Source of the DNA: Pseudomonadota bacterium | Lineage (GTDB): Bacteria; Pseudomonadota; Gammaproteobacteria; Steroidobacterales; Steroidobacteraceae | Reading direction: 5' to 3' | NCBI GenBank assembly: GCA_021817875.1 | Contig: JAKAFQ010000191.1 | Coordinates: 1 to 7,491, forward strand | Length of the DNA stretch: 7,491 nt | Part shown: piece by piece, positions 6,170 to 7,491 of the stretch | How positions within the stretch are numbered: position 1 is the first letter of the stretch | Layout of the letters: each line of letters opens with the position of its first letter | Notes under the pieces: model-generated | What the model saw: the letters and a program-made list of their open reading frames with translations, nothing else | The model's database searches: none | Told to the model about the DNA's origin: nothing | Made by a program: the position numbers and the translations under genes

Positions 6170-6702
6170 CCTGCACGCAGTGGCGCAGCGAACATACGCA
6201 GACCACGACAGAGCGCTGTGTGCCCTCAGGCGATGTGCGTGACGTGGACGGCGACGCAAAAGTGAGCCTTTCGGGACATGCGTCAGCCGTGCAAAGGCCG
6301 GCGCTGCACTGAAAAGGGGTGCCTCATCGCATGACGCGTCAGACTGTCGTCGCGCTCGGGAGTGCGAGGGTCATCGCCGGGGATTTCGCGGGTGGAAGCG
6401 GGGCCTGGCCGCAGGTGGCGGGGTCGGCCAGGGTCACTGAGCCGTGGCGATGGCAGCGGTCGGTATGCCGCCCGCACTCACTGTCGCTGCGTTGCGCCAG
6501 CGGGTGCGAGCCGGCGTGCCGGCGCGTTCGAGGTCAGCGTCGACCCGATACGGCAGTGTAAGCTTGCGCGGCATCCCCGCCGCGGCAAAGGCGTTTTGCC
6601 TCACGGGCCGGACCCGCGTGGCGTGCGCCGGCGCGGTCCCGCCGGGCGGCAGGCGCGGCCCGGGAACTGCTGCAACACGCCTTCCTGCGAAAGGAACAGG
6701 TC
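6170..6702 (+). other. 533-base non-coding stretch, potential structured leader of the PLP-enzyme gene
   Basis: No convincing gene is seen; open frames here are rich in Arg, Gly and Pro and look like chance. Several perfect inverted repeats occur: GACGCA/TGCGTC (6253-6258, 6279-6284), CATCGCC/GGCGATG (6372-6378, 6446-6452) enclosing CCTGGCCG/CGGCCAGG (6404-6411, 6425-6432), CGCGGC/GCCGCG (6567-6572, 6579-6584), GGCAAAG/TTTTGCC (6584-6590, 6594-6600, with one G-T pair) and CCGGCG/CGCCGG (6628-6633, 6640-6645). I match none to a known riboswitch class. High GC content makes such stems frequent, so an ordered structure is unproven. Confidence 0.35.
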
Positions 6703-7491
6703 ATGACAGACGTCGATTCACTCCTCCAGCGCCGCTATCGCGTGCTCGGCTCGCGGTCGCCGCTTTTCTATGACCGGCCACTGCATCTGGTCCGTGGCGA
6801 GGGGGTATGGGTTTACGATGCGGATGGCCGGCGGTATCTCGACGCGTACAACAATGTGCCGCACGTCGGGCACTGCCATCCGCGCGTGGTCGCCGCGCTG
6901 TGCCGGCAGGCGGCGGCCCTGAATACCCACACGCGCTATCTGGACGAGCACATCGTCGCCTATGCGGAGCGGCTGCTGGGCCATTTCGATTCGAGTCTTT
7001 CACGGGTGATGTTCTGCTGCACGGGCAGTGAGGCGAACGAGCTGGCGCTCAGGATCGCCCGGGAGTGCAGCGGCGGCATGGGTATCATCGCCACCGCGCA
7101 CGCCTATCACGGCAATACGGCTGCGGTGTGGCAGGTGAGCTCGCTGTTCACCCCAGAGATCAAGCGTGGTCCGAATGTGCGCGTGGTGCCGGTCATGGAT
7201 CCTTATCGCGACCGCCAGGGCGCGAGCGACGAGCAGCTGGCCAGCCGTTACGCCGAGGATGTGCGCCGTGCCATAGAGTCGTTCAGCAGCGCCGGGGTGA
7301 GATTCGCCGGGCTGATCTTCTGTACCTGCTTCTCGAGCGAAGGGTTGCCGACGGTGCCGCCGGGCTTCATGCCCCGGGCGCTCGAGCACGTTCGCGACGC
7401 CGGAGGACTGTTCATCGCCGATGAAGTGCAGGCCGGATTCGGCCGCCTGGGCACCCACATGTGGGGTCACCAGAAGCTCGGGGTGGTGCCG
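6703..7491 (+). CDS. class III PLP-dependent aminotransferase-fold enzyme, AGXT2L/phospho-lyase type (partial, 3' cut)
   Basis: The first 263 residues of a PLP enzyme usually about 430 long; the rest, including the PLP-binding lysine, lies past the window edge. ATG 6703 has AAGGA seven bases upstream. Residues 46-60 (LDAYNNVPHVGHCHP) and 73-84 (LNTHTRYLDEHI) match AGXT2L enzymes such as ethanolamine-phosphate phospho-lyase (INNVAHVGHCHP, LNTNSRFLHDNI) better than ordinary class III aminotransferases. TGSEAN (107-112) fits the cofactor-phosphate site, HAYHGN (133-138) the PLP-stacking region, and D240 of ADEVQAGFGR the pyridine-nitrogen contact. AGXT2L enzymes remove phosphate and ammonia from phosphorylated amino alcohols, leaving an aldehyde. 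Paired with the APH-fold kinase, this suggests two-step breakdown of an amino alcohol, though plain transamination cannot be excluded. Unusual points are Cys105-Cys106 before TGSEAN and FCTCFSSEG (206-214) where many relatives have a Glu-Pro motif. Confidence 0.9.
   Translation, partial: MTDVDSLLQRRYRVLGSRSPLFYDRPLHLVRGEGVWVYDADGRRYLDAYNNVPHVGHCHPRVVAALCRQAAALNTHTRYLDEHIVAYAERLLGHFDSSLSRVMFCCTGSEANELALRIARECSGGMGIIATAHAYHGNTAAVWQVSSLFTPEIKRGPNVRVVPVMDPYRDRQGASDEQLASRYAEDVRRAIESFSSAGVRFAGLIFCTCFSSEGLPTVPPGFMPRALEHVRDAGGLFIADEVQAGFGRLGTHMWGHQKLGVVP

Noticed and set aside
5932..6312. A 126-codon plus-strand frame over the divergent promoter region
   Set aside because: It runs through the strong promoter and candidate operators, has no ribosome site and no recognisable product.
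6170..6702. Known riboswitch classes (TPP, cobalamin, glycine, lysine) in the long leader
   Set aside because: I could not find their conserved core motifs by eye; a covariance-model search would be needed to exclude divergent forms.
6362..6706. An open frame whose TGA overlaps the PLP-enzyme ATG as ATGA, suggesting translational coupling
   Set aside because: The translation is Arg/Gly/Pro-rich with no family likeness, and the GTG start has no good ribosome site. The ATGA overlap alone is weak. Worth reviving only if conserved in relatives.

Overview
The window is GC-rich DNA from a Gram-negative bacterium. It encodes a TonB-dependent outer-membrane receptor, has strong Shine-Dalgarno sites and sigma70-type promoter boxes, and its gene types suggest a Pseudomonadota genome. 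By eye a gammaproteobacterium of the Steroidobacter/Nevskiales kind or a sphingomonad fits, but genus cannot be fixed from the sequence. No rRNA, tRNA, CRISPR array, insertion sequence or phage gene was seen.

Layout, left to right. (1) 1-215 (+) is the last 70 codons of an APC-type amino acid permease. (2) 372-2867 (+) is a complete TonB-dependent receptor. (3) 2987-3787 (+) is a short-chain dehydrogenase/reductase, separated from the receptor by a 119-base gap holding several small hairpins. (4) 3788-4048 is a convergent spacer with one doubtful short reading frame and a stem-loop. (5) 4049-5071 (-) is an aminoglycoside-phosphotransferase-fold small-molecule kinase. (6) 5200-5928 (-) is a TetR-family repressor, upstream of the kinase on the same strand. 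(7) 5929-6702 is a 774-base divergent intergenic region with a near-consensus sigma70 promoter reading right, several inverted repeats and a long potential untranslated leader. (8) 6703-7491 (+) is the first 263 codons of a class III PLP enzyme of the AGXT2L (phospho-lyase) type, cut by the window edge.

The kinase, PLP enzyme and permease fit one pathway. In hydroxylysine and ethanolamine-phosphate metabolism, an APH-fold kinase phosphorylates the hydroxyl of an amino alcohol, and an AGXT2L-type PLP enzyme then removes phosphate and ammonia to leave an aldehyde. Here the two are separate genes divergent around a TetR gene, with an amino acid permease nearby. The SDR could handle an alcohol or aldehyde of the pathway and the TonB receptor could bring a substrate across the outer membrane, but those two links rest on proximity only.

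The parts most worth a second look are the probable kinase/phospho-lyase pair and the divergent control region between the TetR gene and the PLP enzyme.
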